DNA of 57,599 nt from Christensenella hongkongensis (GTDB lineage Bacteria > Bacillota > Clostridia > Christensenellales > Christensenellaceae), in NCBI RefSeq assembly GCF_000981035.1, contig NZ_LAYJ01000029.1:1-57599 (forward strand), written 5' to 3'. Positions 41,403 through 50,847 of the stretch are shown in pieces. Position 1 is the stretch's first letter, and every line of letters begins with the position of its first letter. A program made the translations under genes and the position numbers. The notes beneath the pieces were generated by a model that worked only from the letters and a program-made list of their open reading frames with translations, was not told where the DNA came from and did no database searches.

Positions 41403-42757
41403 CAAAGGCCCTTCACAATTTCTTTAAAGATACGTCCTCTTTCTTCGAAGTTCCGGAACATATCCCAGCTTGCACACGCCGGTGAAAGAAGTACGTTATC
41501 GCCTTCATCGGCAATGCTGTAGGCCTTCAAAACCGCATCCTCAAAGCCCGTAGCCCTGATATAATTCGGATAGTTACATTCCTGTGCCGCCGCAATGATT
41601 TTTTCCGCAGTATCGCCCAGTACGATCACCGCCTTGATCATCGGCGTAAACTCTTCAAATAAAGGTACAAAGTCGTTTTTCTTATCAAATCCACCCAAAA
41701 GCAGTACCGTCGGCGCTGTCATTGCTTTAATTGCATTGATCGTAGCGTCAGGATTGGTTCCCTTGGAATCATTGATGAACGAAACGCCGTTCACCGTCCG
41801 AACAAATTCGATCCTGTGCTCAACGCCCGGGAAAGTCCTGAGCGTTTGCGCAATCACCTCCGGCGCGATTCCATAAAGGCAGGCAAGCGCGCTTGCCGCA
41901 AGCGCGTTTTCAAGGTTATGCCGTCCGGGTATCCTGACTTCCTTCGCAGGCAGGATGATAGTCTCTTTTCCTTCCAAAGAAAAACAGATATTTCCTTCCT
42001 TTATATATGCCCCGTTTTGCGGGATCATATCAATGCTGAACCAAACCACCTTCGCTTTAATCTGCGGGGCAAGCGCGCGCACCAGCTCGTTATCATAATT
42101 TAAAACGCAATAATCTTCCGCCGTTTGGTTTTTGAAAATTTTTGCCTTCGCGGCAATATAATTTTCCATTGTTCCATAACGGTCCAGATGATCCTCCGTA
42201 ATATTGAGGATTGCGCTTTCCCGCGGCCTGTAATCAGAGATCGTGTCCAGCTGCAGCGCAGCCGTTTCCGCAACCACTACATCGCCGGCCTTCGTTTGCA
42301 TCGCTTCCTGTGTGATCGGTACCCCTATATTGCCAAGTACATGCGTAGGTATTCCCGCACTTTTGAAAATTTCCCCTGTGAGCGCCGTTGTGGTCGTTTT
42401 ACCGTTTGTCCCTGTGATTGCAATAAAATCCGCCTTTGAGACTTCAAAACCAAGCTCAATCTCCGCAATTACACTCTTGTTAAGCTCATAAGCCTTTTTG
42501 ATAAAAGGCAGGCCAAGCGGCACGCCGGGACTCAATACCAGAATATCCATTTCAGGTATCAGGTCTATCGGATCCTTCCCAAGCATATCGTGATACTTGT
42601 ACCCCTCCAGCTCGTCAAGAAGGTGCTCCGGCAAATGCTGTTTTGGCTTTATGTCGTAAATCGTTACATCCGCGCCAAGCCTGCAAAGCAGCACGGCGGA
42701 AGAAACGCCACTTTTCGCCATTCCAATGACTAAAACCTTTTTATTTTTGTAATCCAT
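41402..42757 (-). CDS. murD: UDP-N-acetylmuramoylalanine-D-glutamate ligase
   Basis: 451 residues. Adds D-Glu to UDP-MurNAc-L-Ala. N-terminal Rossmann (VLVIGMAKSGVSSA), central ATP motif TGTNGKTTTT, HLDRYGTMENY, and the C-terminal NDSKGTNPDAT and GGFDKKNDF. ATG at 42757 with GGGGGAA 6 bases upstream; an in-frame TTG at 42772 is less likely. It uses the D-Glu made by murI at 3.3-4.1 kb. Confidence 0.96.
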   Translation of the reverse strand: MDYKNKKVLVIGMAKSGVSSAVLLCRLGADVTIYDIKPKQHLPEHLLDELEGYKYHDMLGKDPIDLIPEMDILVLSPGVPLGLPFIKKAYELNKSVIAEIELGFEVSKADFIAITGTNGKTTTTALTGEIFKSAGIPTHVLGNIGVPITQEAMQTKAGDVVVAETAALQLDTISDYRPRESAILNITEDHLDRYGTMENYIAAKAKIFKNQTAEDYCVLNYDNELVRALAPQIKAKVVWFSIDMIPQNGAYIKEGNICFSLEGKETIILPAKEVRIPGRHNLENALAASALACLYGIAPEVIAQTLRTFPGVEHRIEFVRTVNGVSFINDSKGTNPDATINAIKAMTAPTVLLLGGFDKKNDFVPLFEEFTPMIKAVIVLGDTAEKIIAAAQECNYPNYIRATGFEDAVLKAYSIADEGDNVLLSPACASWDMFRNFEERGRIFKEIVKGL

Positions 42758-42778
42758 GCAAGCTTCCCCCAAATTCGT

Positions 42779-43789
42779 TTACATTGAAACGAAAAACAAT
42801 ATCAATCCTCCGATGCACAGCAGCATCGTTGCAACCATATATCCTGACACTACCTGTGTTTCTGCAGCCCCGCCAAGCTCAAAGTGATGGTGCAGCGGCG
42901 CCATTCGAAACACGCGTTTTCCGCGCAGCTTGAAGGAACCGACCTGTATAATCACAGAGATTGCAGACAGTACGAACATAAAGCCCATAATCGGCAGGAA
43001 GAGCTGCATATCCGTTGCAATTCCCATCGCAGTCAGCGCCGCGCCCAGTGCAAACGAGCCCGTATCTCCCATAAATACCTTTGCAGGATGGGAGTTGAAG
43101 CACAAAAACGCGATACAGGAACCTGCTACAGCTGCTGTAAACATCGTCATATTCGACATATCCGAAGCGATCTCCGGCGTTACAACCGCCGCGCCGACTA
43201 CACTCAGAATAAATATCAACAAAAACGTCACGGAATTGATGAGCGTAATGCCAGTTGCAAGCCCATCGAGGCCGTCTGTCAGGTTCACGCTGTTCACCAT
43301 CGCAATCAGGATAAACATCGTAAACGGAATATACCCTGCGCCAAGCTCCCAAAGCTGTCCTGAACCGGGGACAAACGCCATATCGAGTCCGAGCCAGTAG
43401 TATGCAAGGCAAGCCACCACTGCAGCCGCGATCAGCTGAAGCACAATTTTCTGCCATGCCCGCAGGCCGAGCGAACGCTTCATAAATAATTTAAGGCCGT
43501 CGTCCAGAAACCCGATCAACGCAAACGCAAGTACGGTGATCACAGAGAAAACCGTGTATCGCAAATCATCTCCCGCAAAAATAAAACTCGATGCAACAAT
43601 GCCAATCAGCATGATGACGCCGCCCATTGTTGGTGTGCCTTCCTTTACAAGATGCGTCTGCGGGCCGTCGTCCCGTACGTGCTGTCCCGCTTTTGCCCTT
43701 CTCAGGATCGGTATGATGATTTTCGCCGCTACGAACGTAATCGCAAATGAGATCAGTATCGTCAGCAGCATATTTAACGTAAAATTCAT
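42779..43789 (-). CDS. mraY: phospho-N-acetylmuramoyl-pentapeptide transferase
   Basis: 336 residues, about ten membrane helices. Makes lipid I. THLVKEGTPTMGGV, ALIGFLDDGLK, NSVNLTDGLDGLATG, FMGDTGSFALGA and APLHHHFE are the catalytic and substrate-loop motifs. It lies between murE and murD; murF, which usually comes before mraY, is missing. Confidence 0.96.
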   Translation of the reverse strand: MNFTLNMLLTILISFAITFVAAKIIIPILRRAKAGQHVRDDGPQTHLVKEGTPTMGGVIMLIGIVASSFIFAGDDLRYTVFSVITVLAFALIGFLDDGLKLFMKRSLGLRAWQKIVLQLIAAAVVACLAYYWLGLDMAFVPGSGQLWELGAGYIPFTMFILIAMVNSVNLTDGLDGLATGITLINSVTFLLIFILSVVGAAVVTPEIASDMSNMTMFTAAVAGSCIAFLCFNSHPAKVFMGDTGSFALGAALTAMGIATDMQLFLPIMGFMFVLSAISVIIQVGSFKLRGKRVFRMAPLHHHFELGGAAETQVVSGYMVATMLLCIGGLILFFVSM

Positions 43790-43813
43790 TGAGCGTTTTC
43801 CCCTCGGTTCTGC

Positions 43814-45268
43814 TTATTTATGATATCCAAGCTTATTTAAAAGTTCTTCCACGACAACCTTTTCATCAAAGTCGTGCTTTTCACCTTTTATTTCCTGATA
43901 ATCCTCGTGCCCTTTTCCTGCAAGCAGGATCACATCGTCTTTTTTTGCAGTGCGGATCGCGTGTTCGATCGCATCCCTGCGGTTAACAATACAGACATAT
44001 TCCCCGCTTGTCTGGCGCATACCCTCTTCGATCTGCGCGATGATTGCCACCGGCTCCTCATATCTGGGATTGTCAGACGTGATGATCGTAAAATCAGACA
44101 TCTCTCCCGCGATTTTCCCCATCACTGCGCGCTTTGTCGCATCCCGGTTGCCGCCGCAGCCGAAGATTGTTACCACGCGCCCGGGCGCAAACTTTTTGGC
44201 CGTGGCGATCGCATTTTTAAGGCTGTCCGGCGTGTGGGCGTAATCGAGTATGATGCTAAAGCTTCCGCCATGTGTGTCCAGCGGTTCAAACCGTCCCGCA
44301 ACAGGCGGCATCGCTTTCAGGCCCTGTTCGATGCAGTAGCTGTCTATCCCAAGCGCATTCGCCGCAACGATCGCGCCCATTGCATTGTATACTGTAAAAT
44401 ATCCGGGAATACCGATCTCCACATGGAGAGTATGCCCGTTAAGGTCAATGTCAAACTGTGTGCTTTCATGCGTGATTTCAATTTCCTTCGCCGCATACTG
44501 CACCGGCTGCATCACGCTGTATTTGATGATTTCGCTTCTTGCCGCCGCCATCATATTTGCGGCGCTGTCATCGTCTATGTTGATCACCGATATCCGCGAT
44601 TGCTCAAAAAGCATACTTTTGGCGGCAATATAGTTGTCCCATGTCTGGTGAAAATCCAAATGATCCTGCGTCAGATTTGTAAAAATCCCCACATCAAACT
44701 CAATACCAAACACCCGCTTCAAAACAAGCGAATGCGAGGACACCTCCATCGCAACGATATCGCAGCCCTCTTCCGCCATTTTTTTAAGCAGGCGCTGCAG
44801 ATCAACCGATTCAGGCGTCGTGCGCTCCGTGTGGATCACCTCGTCGCCGATCATGTTCCTGATGGTGCCGATTACTCCCACCTTCATACCCGCCTGCTCC
44901 GCAATCGCCTTGAGCATATAGGTCGTCGTCGTTTTGCCGTTTGTACCGGTGACGCCCACCATTTTCATGCGTTTTGCGGGAAAATCAAAAAAGCGGCAAG
45001 CCGCGAGCGCCATTGTCTCACGGTCGTTTTTTACAATTACCTGCGTCACATCAAGGTTCGGCTGGAACTCGGTCACGACAACCGCAGCCGCTCCCTTTTT
45101 GACCGCCTCAGGCGCATATTTCAGGCCGTCTTCCGCAAATCCGGAAATGCAAAAAAACAGATCGCCGCGTTTCACGCCACGCGAATCGTATTTTAAATCT
45201 TTGATTTCGACCGTTTCATCGCCATGAATCTCGCAAATCATTCCGCGAAACACTTCATTCAGCTTCAT
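43814..45268 (-). CDS. murE: UDP-MurNAc-tripeptide ligase (meso-DAP type)
   Basis: 484 residues. Adds the third stem residue. GVTGTNGKTTTTYM ATP loop, YFTVYNAMGAIVAANALG, and SDNPRYEEP, whose DNPR marks meso-diaminopimelate rather than lysine specificity. The ATG at 45268 is 8 bases past AGGAGG; a GTG at 45277 sits too close to it. Confidence 0.95.
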   Translation of the reverse strand: MKLNEVFRGMICEIHGDETVEIKDLKYDSRGVKRGDLFFCISGFAEDGLKYAPEAVKKGAAAVVVTEFQPNLDVTQVIVKNDRETMALAACRFFDFPAKRMKMVGVTGTNGKTTTTYMLKAIAEQAGMKVGVIGTIRNMIGDEVIHTERTTPESVDLQRLLKKMAEEGCDIVAMEVSSHSLVLKRVFGIEFDVGIFTNLTQDHLDFHQTWDNYIAAKSMLFEQSRISVINIDDDSAANMMAAARSEIIKYSVMQPVQYAAKEIEITHESTQFDIDLNGHTLHVEIGIPGYFTVYNAMGAIVAANALGIDSYCIEQGLKAMPPVAGRFEPLDTHGGSFSIILDYAHTPDSLKNAIATAKKFAPGRVVTIFGCGGNRDATKRAVMGKIAGEMSDFTIITSDNPRYEEPVAIIAQIEEGMRQTSGEYVCIVNRRDAIEHAIRTAKKDDVILLAGKGHEDYQEIKGEKHDFDEKVVVEELLNKLGYHK

Positions 45269-45326
45269 TTTTTGCACCTCCTGATTTTTTATCTTTGATT
45301 ATACCACAAAATGTTGTGCCATTCTA

Positions 45327-47435
45327 CTATTCGGACGCAATCGGTAGTTTAAACTCTACGATAATGCTGCTTCCCTTTTCCACCGTTGAATTTGCAACAG
45401 GCGTCTGCTTTTGCACCGTTCCCTCGCCGAGCGCGAAGAATTCCAGTCCGGCCTCAAGGGCCTTGTTTCTGGCTGAAATCAGATCCATTCCTGTAAGGTC
45501 CGGAACCGTGACCTTATCCGCCGCGGGCTGCTGTGTGGTTTTGTTTTCCATAGACAGAACAACAATCGAATTTTTATTAACCTGCTCTCCTGCTGCCGGC
45601 ACCTGTCCCTGAACCGTTCCGCTGCCGTCAAGGGATACCTGCAGGCCGGCGTCGGAAAGTTTATCCTTTGCTTCCTGCATGGGAAGCCCCATTACATCCG
45701 GAACCGAAACCTTTTCCTCCGTACCTGCCGCGCTGCCCGACGGCGCGATCTTTCCGTTCATCAGAACGCCTGAAAGAACCTGTTTTGCGTAAGGCGCGCA
45801 CACCGCGGCGCTGTTCTCCGTCGCCGAAGCGCCATTCGCTGTGATCATAACCATATATTTTGGATTGTCTGCCGGGGCATAGGCGATGAAGGTTGAAACC
45901 ACCTTTCCTTCCACCGCTATGTTGTCCTCATACTGCTGCGCCGTTCCGGCAAAGCAGCCGATGGTGTAACCGTCTACCTGTGCGCTTGAACCTTCGCCCG
46001 TAAGCGCCACGTTTTCCATCATGCCCCGCAGCTGAGCCGCCGTGTCTGCCGAAACGGTTGTGCCCGTTTCCTGCGCTTCGTATTCCTCTGTCATGTTGCC
46101 GTTCGCATCCGCAAGCCCGAGAACCAGCCGCGGCACATACAGCGTACCGCCATTAATAATGGACGCCGCCGCGCTTGCAATCTGCATTTGGGATGTTTTT
46201 ATTTCCTGCCCTGCGCCCATTTGCGCGATATCCGAATTGCGCGCATATCGCTTCTGGAGCATATCGCCCGCAGTATCCGTTGCAAAATCGATGCCTGTTT
46301 TTTCTCCAAACCCAAATGCCTTCATATATTGATAGAACAAATCCTTGCCAAGCGTATCCGCCTGCTGCGCGGAGCAGACGACACAGTGCTGCTCTGCGGC
46401 CTGCAACGGGTTCAGTGTCCCATGAGTACCGGTACAGGAAATGATTTCTCCGTCGATATCCTTGGATCCGTCGCAGGTATAATCCTGCGGATCGATATTT
46501 GCGTCAAGCGCAGCTGCCGCCGTAAACAGGCTGAAAATGTTACCCGGCTCATAAGCTGCCGCTGTAATATTGTTCGTCGAAAGAGCAGCCAGCGTTGCAG
46601 AGTCGTCCCGTGGCGGCGAGTTCAGGTCAAACTCAGGAATATTTGCCATCGCTATGATCTCACCGTTTGTCACATCCATCACCAGCCCCTGCACGCTGTC
46701 CAGTTGCTGTGCGTCGTACAGCTCCTTGCACGCCGTTTCAAGAAAGCTCTGGTCTATTTCGTCAATCGTGAGCACCACACTTTTCCCATCCTGCGGCTGT
46801 ATCAGCATCTCCTGTCCGTTAGGAACCCCGCTGCCGTCCTTTGCCGTTTCAGAAACCTGCCTGCCAGACCTTCCCGCAAGCGTAGAATTGTAGCGTTTTT
46901 CAATTCCCGTTTGCCCTTCGCCATCGAGTGTCGTATAGCCAATCACCTGGGATGCAAAATCCTTATTGGGATAAAAGCGCTTGGTGTCGTCGATAAAGGA
47001 TACGCCCGTAAGGTTCAGGGCTTTTATCGCTTCTTCTTCCTCTGTTGATATCTGGCGTTTGATCCAGATTTCCTTTTTTTCCGGATCCGTAGCCTTTTTG
47101 TAGATTTCATCCCTGTCCATTTGCAGGGCGTTTGCCAGACCGTCGGCAACTGCGTCGGCATTTCCGGCCTTCGCAATTTTTTCCGGAAGGATCACCACAG
47201 TGTCCGCAGCCGCGCTTTGCGCCAGCACATACATATTGCGATCCAGTATCGCTCCGCGTTTCGCCTCCACCACCGCATCCTTCGTCCACTGGTTTTCCGC
47301 CTGTGCTTTCAGCCAGTCGCCCTTCCATATAGACCAATATCCCACTCGTGTCATGAGCAGGATAATGAGTGAAATCAATATGATCAATATGACTAAAAGT
47401 CTCTTTCTTGTAACCAGTACGCGTGACGTTGACAA
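45327..47435 (-). CDS. class B PBP-like protein with two PASTA domains, catalytic motifs lost
   Basis: 702 residues, TTG start with AGGAG 9 bases upstream. Membrane helix (about 12-32), dimerisation domain (GAILDRNMYVLAQS...), transpeptidase-like domain (about 230-590), and two PASTA domains (about 595-655 and 665-700), as in SpoVD/PbpB. The three active-site motifs are replaced: SxxK is NIFS (299-302, in AAYEPGNIFSLFTAAAAL), SxN is HCV (350-352), KTG is FAG (495-497, in IGCFAGTAQ). The surrounding sequence is well kept and the frame is intact, so this is not decay. Likely a structural pseudo-enzyme of the divisome. Confidence 0.92.
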   Translation of the reverse strand: MSTSRVLVTRKRLLVILIILISLIILLMTRVGYWSIWKGDWLKAQAENQWTKDAVVEAKRGAILDRNMYVLAQSAAADTVVILPEKIAKAGNADAVADGLANALQMDRDEIYKKATDPEKKEIWIKRQISTEEEEAIKALNLTGVSFIDDTKRFYPNKDFASQVIGYTTLDGEGQTGIEKRYNSTLAGRSGRQVSETAKDGSGVPNGQEMLIQPQDGKSVVLTIDEIDQSFLETACKELYDAQQLDSVQGLVMDVTNGEIIAMANIPEFDLNSPPRDDSATLAALSTNNITAAAYEPGNIFSLFTAAAALDANIDPQDYTCDGSKDIDGEIISCTGTHGTLNPLQAAEQHCVVCSAQQADTLGKDLFYQYMKAFGFGEKTGIDFATDTAGDMLQKRYARNSDIAQMGAGQEIKTSQMQIASAAASIINGGTLYVPRLVLGLADANGNMTEEYEAQETGTTVSADTAAQLRGMMENVALTGEGSSAQVDGYTIGCFAGTAQQYEDNIAVEGKVVSTFIAYAPADNPKYMVMITANGASATENSAAVCAPYAKQVLSGVLMNGKIAPSGSAAGTEEKVSVPDVMGLPMQEAKDKLSDAGLQVSLDGSGTVQGQVPAAGEQVNKNSIVVLSMENKTTQQPAADKVTVPDLTGMDLISARNKALEAGLEFFALGEGTVQKQTPVANSTVEKGSSIIVEFKLPIASE

Positions 47436-47451
47436 CTTATTTTACTCCTGC

Positions 47452-48603
47452 CTAATTTTGAAACAGGCTCTTAACACCTTGGACGATGCTGTTCAAAAAT
47501 CCCATAATACCCGCGTCGGACTGATCTGCAGCCTGCTGCTGTTCCACCGTTTCCGGCTCGCTGACTGCTGCCCCGCCGGACTGCGCTTCCTCCTGCACAG
47601 TTGCTACCGGCGGGTCGTCAGCCGGATCAACGTAAACGATCTGGTCTTCTGTCGGATAGCTCATGCCAAGCTTTGTCGATGCTGTTTGCTGGATGCTGTT
47701 GAGGTCGTCCTTCAGTGCGATGTCCATTTTCAGCTTATCAAGCTCTGCTGATAATTCCGTAATATTTGACTCGATCTGTGTGTTGGTATTATTGGCGCTG
47801 CTGATTGCCGCATAACGGATGACGATTCCCGAAAGGATTGCAAATACAAAAGCAATGAGCAGTATCGTTGAAACAACGCCCTTTCTTTTCTGTCCTTCAT
47901 ATTCCACTGCGATCGGCTTTACTCCACTGTAGTTTGCCGACTGCTGCGTGTTGCTTTCGTCCATATCAAAGCCGTGGATGATCTTTCGTTTGGGGGCAGG
48001 CTTATAGCCCGCATAATTTGCCGCCTTGCGCGGCTTTTCATCATAATAGCCCCGCTGATAATCATTGCCGGCCGTGCCGCCATACCTGCTGCGCGGACGG
48101 GTGGTTGCTTCGTAACGCATTCCATCGTTATAGCGATACCTTCCGTCGTACCGATACCTGTCGTCATAGCTTTCCTGCCTGCTTCTCAGGCTGTTGGGAT
48201 TAGGCGTATTATAATACTCCTCCACTTCCCTTGCGCGCTGCGCATAGGACTGCTGATAGCTCCTTTGCGTTACGCGCGCCCCTTCGTAGGCCGGCGTAAG
48301 ATTTCTCCCGCCCACCATGTTTTTTACGCCGGTCTGGCGGATCGACGTAGGGCGCTCATATGTTTTTGTCGGCGATACCGATCTTCTCTGCTGTTGTCTT
48401 TGCTGTGGCCTTGCAGTTTTCTTCCGCTCGTAAATGCGGACGTCTTCTTCTCCAAGCCGCCTGCGCTCAGCCGCAACTTTTTGCATACGATAAGCTTCCA
48501 TATCGGAAATCTGCCCGTTATGGTTTGCTGCCCGGCCCTGTCCGCCGCTGCGCGGAAGAGGAATTCTTTCATAATTATGTGCTCTTTGCGGTATTGCGTT
48601 CAT
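47452..48603 (-). CDS. ftsL: FtsL/DivIC-like division protein with long extensions
   Basis: 383 residues against a usual 100-130. Residues 1-240 are predicted disordered: Arg/Tyr/Gln/Asn-rich (RYRYDGRYRYNDGMRYE, QQRQQQRRSVSP). One helix (242-264), coiled coil (about 268-300), then KLGMSYPTEDQIVYV, the family tail motif. A further acidic Gln/Ala-rich region ends in an amphipathic helix GIMGFLNSIVQGVKSLFQN. The position between rsmH and the PBP, and the helix-plus-coil core, identify it. The extension would be in the cytoplasm; phase separation or protein binding is only a guess. Confidence 0.85.
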   Translation of the reverse strand: MNAIPQRAHNYERIPLPRSGGQGRAANHNGQISDMEAYRMQKVAAERRRLGEEDVRIYERKKTARPQQRQQQRRSVSPTKTYERPTSIRQTGVKNMVGGRNLTPAYEGARVTQRSYQQSYAQRAREVEEYYNTPNPNSLRSRQESYDDRYRYDGRYRYNDGMRYEATTRPRSRYGGTAGNDYQRGYYDEKPRKAANYAGYKPAPKRKIIHGFDMDESNTQQSANYSGVKPIAVEYEGQKRKGVVSTILLIAFVFAILSGIVIRYAAISSANNTNTQIESNITELSAELDKLKMDIALKDDLNSIQQTASTKLGMSYPTEDQIVYVDPADDPPVATVQEEAQSGGAAVSEPETVEQQQAADQSDAGIMGFLNSIVQGVKSLFQN

Positions 48604-48618
48604 GATGCAATCCTTTCG

Positions 48619-49557
48619 TTATCTCTTCTCAGCTACCCTTAGCTTAGCGCTTCGAGCCCTCGGATTTGTCTCAAGCTCCAATTCTGTCGGAAGTACCGGT
48701 TTTCTTGTGAGTATCCTGACCTGGCTTTCCTTGCCGCATACGCAAACCGGAAAGTCCTTTGGACACTCGCATGGATCAAACAGCCGCTTAAACGTCTGCT
48801 TCACAATCCTGTCCTCCAGCGAATGGAAGGTTATGACTGCAAGCCTTCCTCCGCTTTCAAGAACCGATACATAATCGTCTATAGCCTGCGAAAGCCCTGT
48901 AAGCTCCGCGTTCACCTCGATGCGTATTGCCTGAAACGTTCTTTTTGCGGGATGCGGGCCGTTTCTTCTTGCCCCTGCCGGTATTGCGCTTTTGATAATT
49001 TCTACCAGCTCCAGCGTTGTTTCTATCGGCTTCTTTTTGCGTTCCGCCACAATAAACTGTGCAATGCGCGAAGCCCATTTCTCTTCGCCGTAATCCCTGA
49101 TTACCTGCCTCAGGGCTTCTTCGCCATACTCATTTACGACTCGCTGTGCCGTCAGGAGATTGTTTCTGTCCATCCTCATGTCGAGCGGCGCCGGTTCGTT
49201 ATAAGAAAACCCGCGTTCCCCCTCGTCAAGCTGGAAAGACGAGACTCCAAGATCCAGTACGGCCCCGTCTATTTTTTCAATATCCAGGCGGTCTAAAATC
49301 TGCCTGATATTTTTAAAATCGTCATGTACAAGCGTGATCCTGTCTTTGTAACCGGCAAGCCTTTCCCCGCAACGCCTGATCGCCGCCATGTCCTTATCGA
49401 TGCCGATCAGCTTTCCTCCCGGCGCGCTCGCCTCGAGAATTCCCGTCGAATGTCCCGCTCCGCCGAGCGTTCCATCTACGTAAAGGCCGCCGTCCTGCAA
49501 ATTCAGTGCTTCAAGCGTCTCCCGGTACAGTACCGGGACGTGCCCCTGCGCCGTCAT
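48619..49557 (-). CDS. rsmH: 16S rRNA m4C1402 methyltransferase
   Basis: 312 residues. Rossmann-type methyltransferase; [18 protein letters not shown] AdoMet motif, [31 protein letters not shown], and [15 protein letters not shown] are family hallmarks. Overlaps mraZ by 4 bases (ATGA), and ends 16 bases before ftsL. Confidence 0.96.
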   Translation of the reverse strand: MTAQGHVPVLYRETLEALNLQDGGLYVDGTLGGAGHSTGILEASAPGGKLIGIDKDMAAIRRCGERLAGYKDRITLVHDDFKNIRQILDRLDIEKIDGAVLDLGVSSFQLDEGERGFSYNEPAPLDMRMDRNNLLTAQRVVNEYGEEALRQVIRDYGEEKWASRIAQFIVAERKKKPIETTLELVEIIKSAIPAGARRNGPHPAKRTFQAIRIEVNAELTGLSQAIDDYVSVLESGGRLAVITFHSLEDRIVKQTFKRLFDPCECPKDFPVCVCGKESQVRILTRKPVLPTELELETNPRARSAKLRVAEKR

Positions 49558-49985
49558 ATTCCAAGCTCCGCAAGTTTGGCAAGCGTTTCTTCATAGTCTT
49601 TGTAAGCGCTGTCATTGTATTCCGCCCAGCCTTCCTTCGACCAGATTTCCGCTCTTGTCATCACACCGATGATTACAGTTTCCTTCGTGGCGCCGATGTG
49701 ATCCCTCAGCCTTTGCGGCAAAAGGATTCTTCCCTGCTTATCTCCTTCGCATTCGCACGCGCTCGCAAACAGCATACGCGTAAAGCTCTGCGCCGCAACA
49801 TCGGAAACCGGCAGGTCTTTGAGTTTTCCGGCAAAGTTGTTCCACTCGTCCATGGAGAACACAAAAAGGCATTTGCCAACGCCCTTCGTCACGATGAAGC
49901 TTTCGCCCAAATCGTCACGGAATTTGGCCGGCATGAACACCCTGCCCTTGGCGTCTAAATTGTGTGTGTATTCTCCAATCAGCAT
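49554..49985 (-). CDS. mraZ: transcriptional regulator MraZ
   Basis: 143 residues. Two SpoVT/AbrB-like swapped hairpins (about 1-50 and 75-120), each with a DxKGR core: [16 protein letters not shown] and [15 protein letters not shown]. Binds tandem GTGG-type repeats in its own promoter and represses the dcw operon; three such repeats are seen at 50006-50032. Start at 49985; AAAGGAG lies 11 bases upstream. A longer frame to 50039 would run through the operator. Confidence 0.95.
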   Translation of the reverse strand: MLIGEYTHNLDAKGRVFMPAKFRDDLGESFIVTKGVGKCLFVFSMDEWNNFAGKLKDLPVSDVAAQSFTRMLFASACECEGDKQGRILLPQRLRDHIGATKETVIIGVMTRAEIWSKEGWAEYNDSAYKDYEETLAKLAELGI

Positions 49986-50005
49986 CGCCGCGAAAACTCC
50001 TTTCC

Positions 50006-50068
50006 CCACTTTTAACCACTTTGCGCCACTTTTAATCAAATTTTATCATTTTCCCCACCATTATGCAA
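50006..50068 (-). promoter_or_regulatory. mraZ (dcw operon) promoter and MraZ operator
   Basis: Minus strand TTGCAT (50063-50068), 17-bp spacer, TAAAAT (50040-50045). Directly downstream are three AAAGTGG repeats at exact 10-bp spacing (50006-50012, 50016-50022, 50026-50032), about +1 to +28, matching the known MraZ box type. It fits autorepression of the whole cluster. Confidence 0.85.
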
Positions 50069-50087
50069 GCTTTTTTCTGACAAAACA

Positions 50088-50122
50088 AAAAAAACCGCGA
50101 ATTGTGTAATTCGCAGTTTTTT
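50088..50122 (-). terminator. bidirectional terminator between dcw and the phosphoesterase unit
   Basis: Stem GCGAATT / AATTCGC, loop GTGT, with A and T runs on both sides. It ends the lon-engB-phosphoesterase transcripts. Confidence 0.85.
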
Positions 50123-50151
50123 GGCTTTGTTATCGCTTTTTTAAATTGTGT

Positions 50152-50847
50152 TTAGCATATTTTCTTCAATTTGAAGTCCAGGTAGTCCGCAGATACCAAA
50201 TTATAGTTGACCGAACCGATTTTAAGATTTGTAAGGTGCAGGTTTTTTAGCACCTCGCCATGAAGATGCCCAAAAACGACTTCACTGACGCCTCCGCGCT
50301 CCAGGATCTCTGCAAAATCCGTGTTTTTTATATTCTCATATACGGGCGGAAAGTGCATCAGGGCAATCTTTTTTTTGTCCTGATACTTTTTTGTGGTATC
50401 AAGCGAAAGCTGCAGCCGCAGCTTCTCCCTCTCGAATATTTTTTTATCATTTTCCGAAAATCCGTTATCGCCGGGGAGGCTCCAGCCCCTCGTGCCGCAA
50501 AAAACATAGTCCCCCACAACCAACGAGTTATTTTGCAAAATATAGGTTTCGTTATACAAAACAGCATTTATTTTCGACATCGATCCCCACCAGTAGTCAT
50601 GATTCCCCTTGATCATAATTTTTTTCCCGGGGAGGTCGCAAATCGCGTCCAGATCACAGACCGCATCTGCGATATTCATTGCCCAGCTGATATCGCCGGG
50701 GATAAGTACTATGTCGTCTTCCTTTACCCGCGCGTTCCAGTCCGCGCTGATCTTTTCAAAATGGTTTTTCCAGTGGTCTCCGAAAATATCCATTGCTTTT
50801 GGCTGCGCGTTCGATAAATGAAGATCACCGATTGCGTATATATTCAT
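50152..50847 (-). CDS. metallophosphoesterase
   Basis: 231 residues, calcineurin-like fold with full metal site: GDLHLS, IPGDISWAMN, IKGNHDYWWG, ALMHFPP and GHLHG. Cytosolic; resembles predicted phosphohydrolases of the YkuE/YfcE sort, substrate unknown. Overlaps engB by 4 bases, so co-transcribed with lon and engB. Confidence 0.9.
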   Translation of the reverse strand: MNIYAIGDLHLSNAQPKAMDIFGDHWKNHFEKISADWNARVKEDDIVLIPGDISWAMNIADAVCDLDAICDLPGKKIMIKGNHDYWWGSMSKINAVLYNETYILQNNSLVVGDYVFCGTRGWSLPGDNGFSENDKKIFEREKLRLQLSLDTTKKYQDKKKIALMHFPPVYENIKNTDFAEILERGGVSEVVFGHLHGEVLKNLHLTNLKIGSVNYNLVSADYLDFKLKKIC

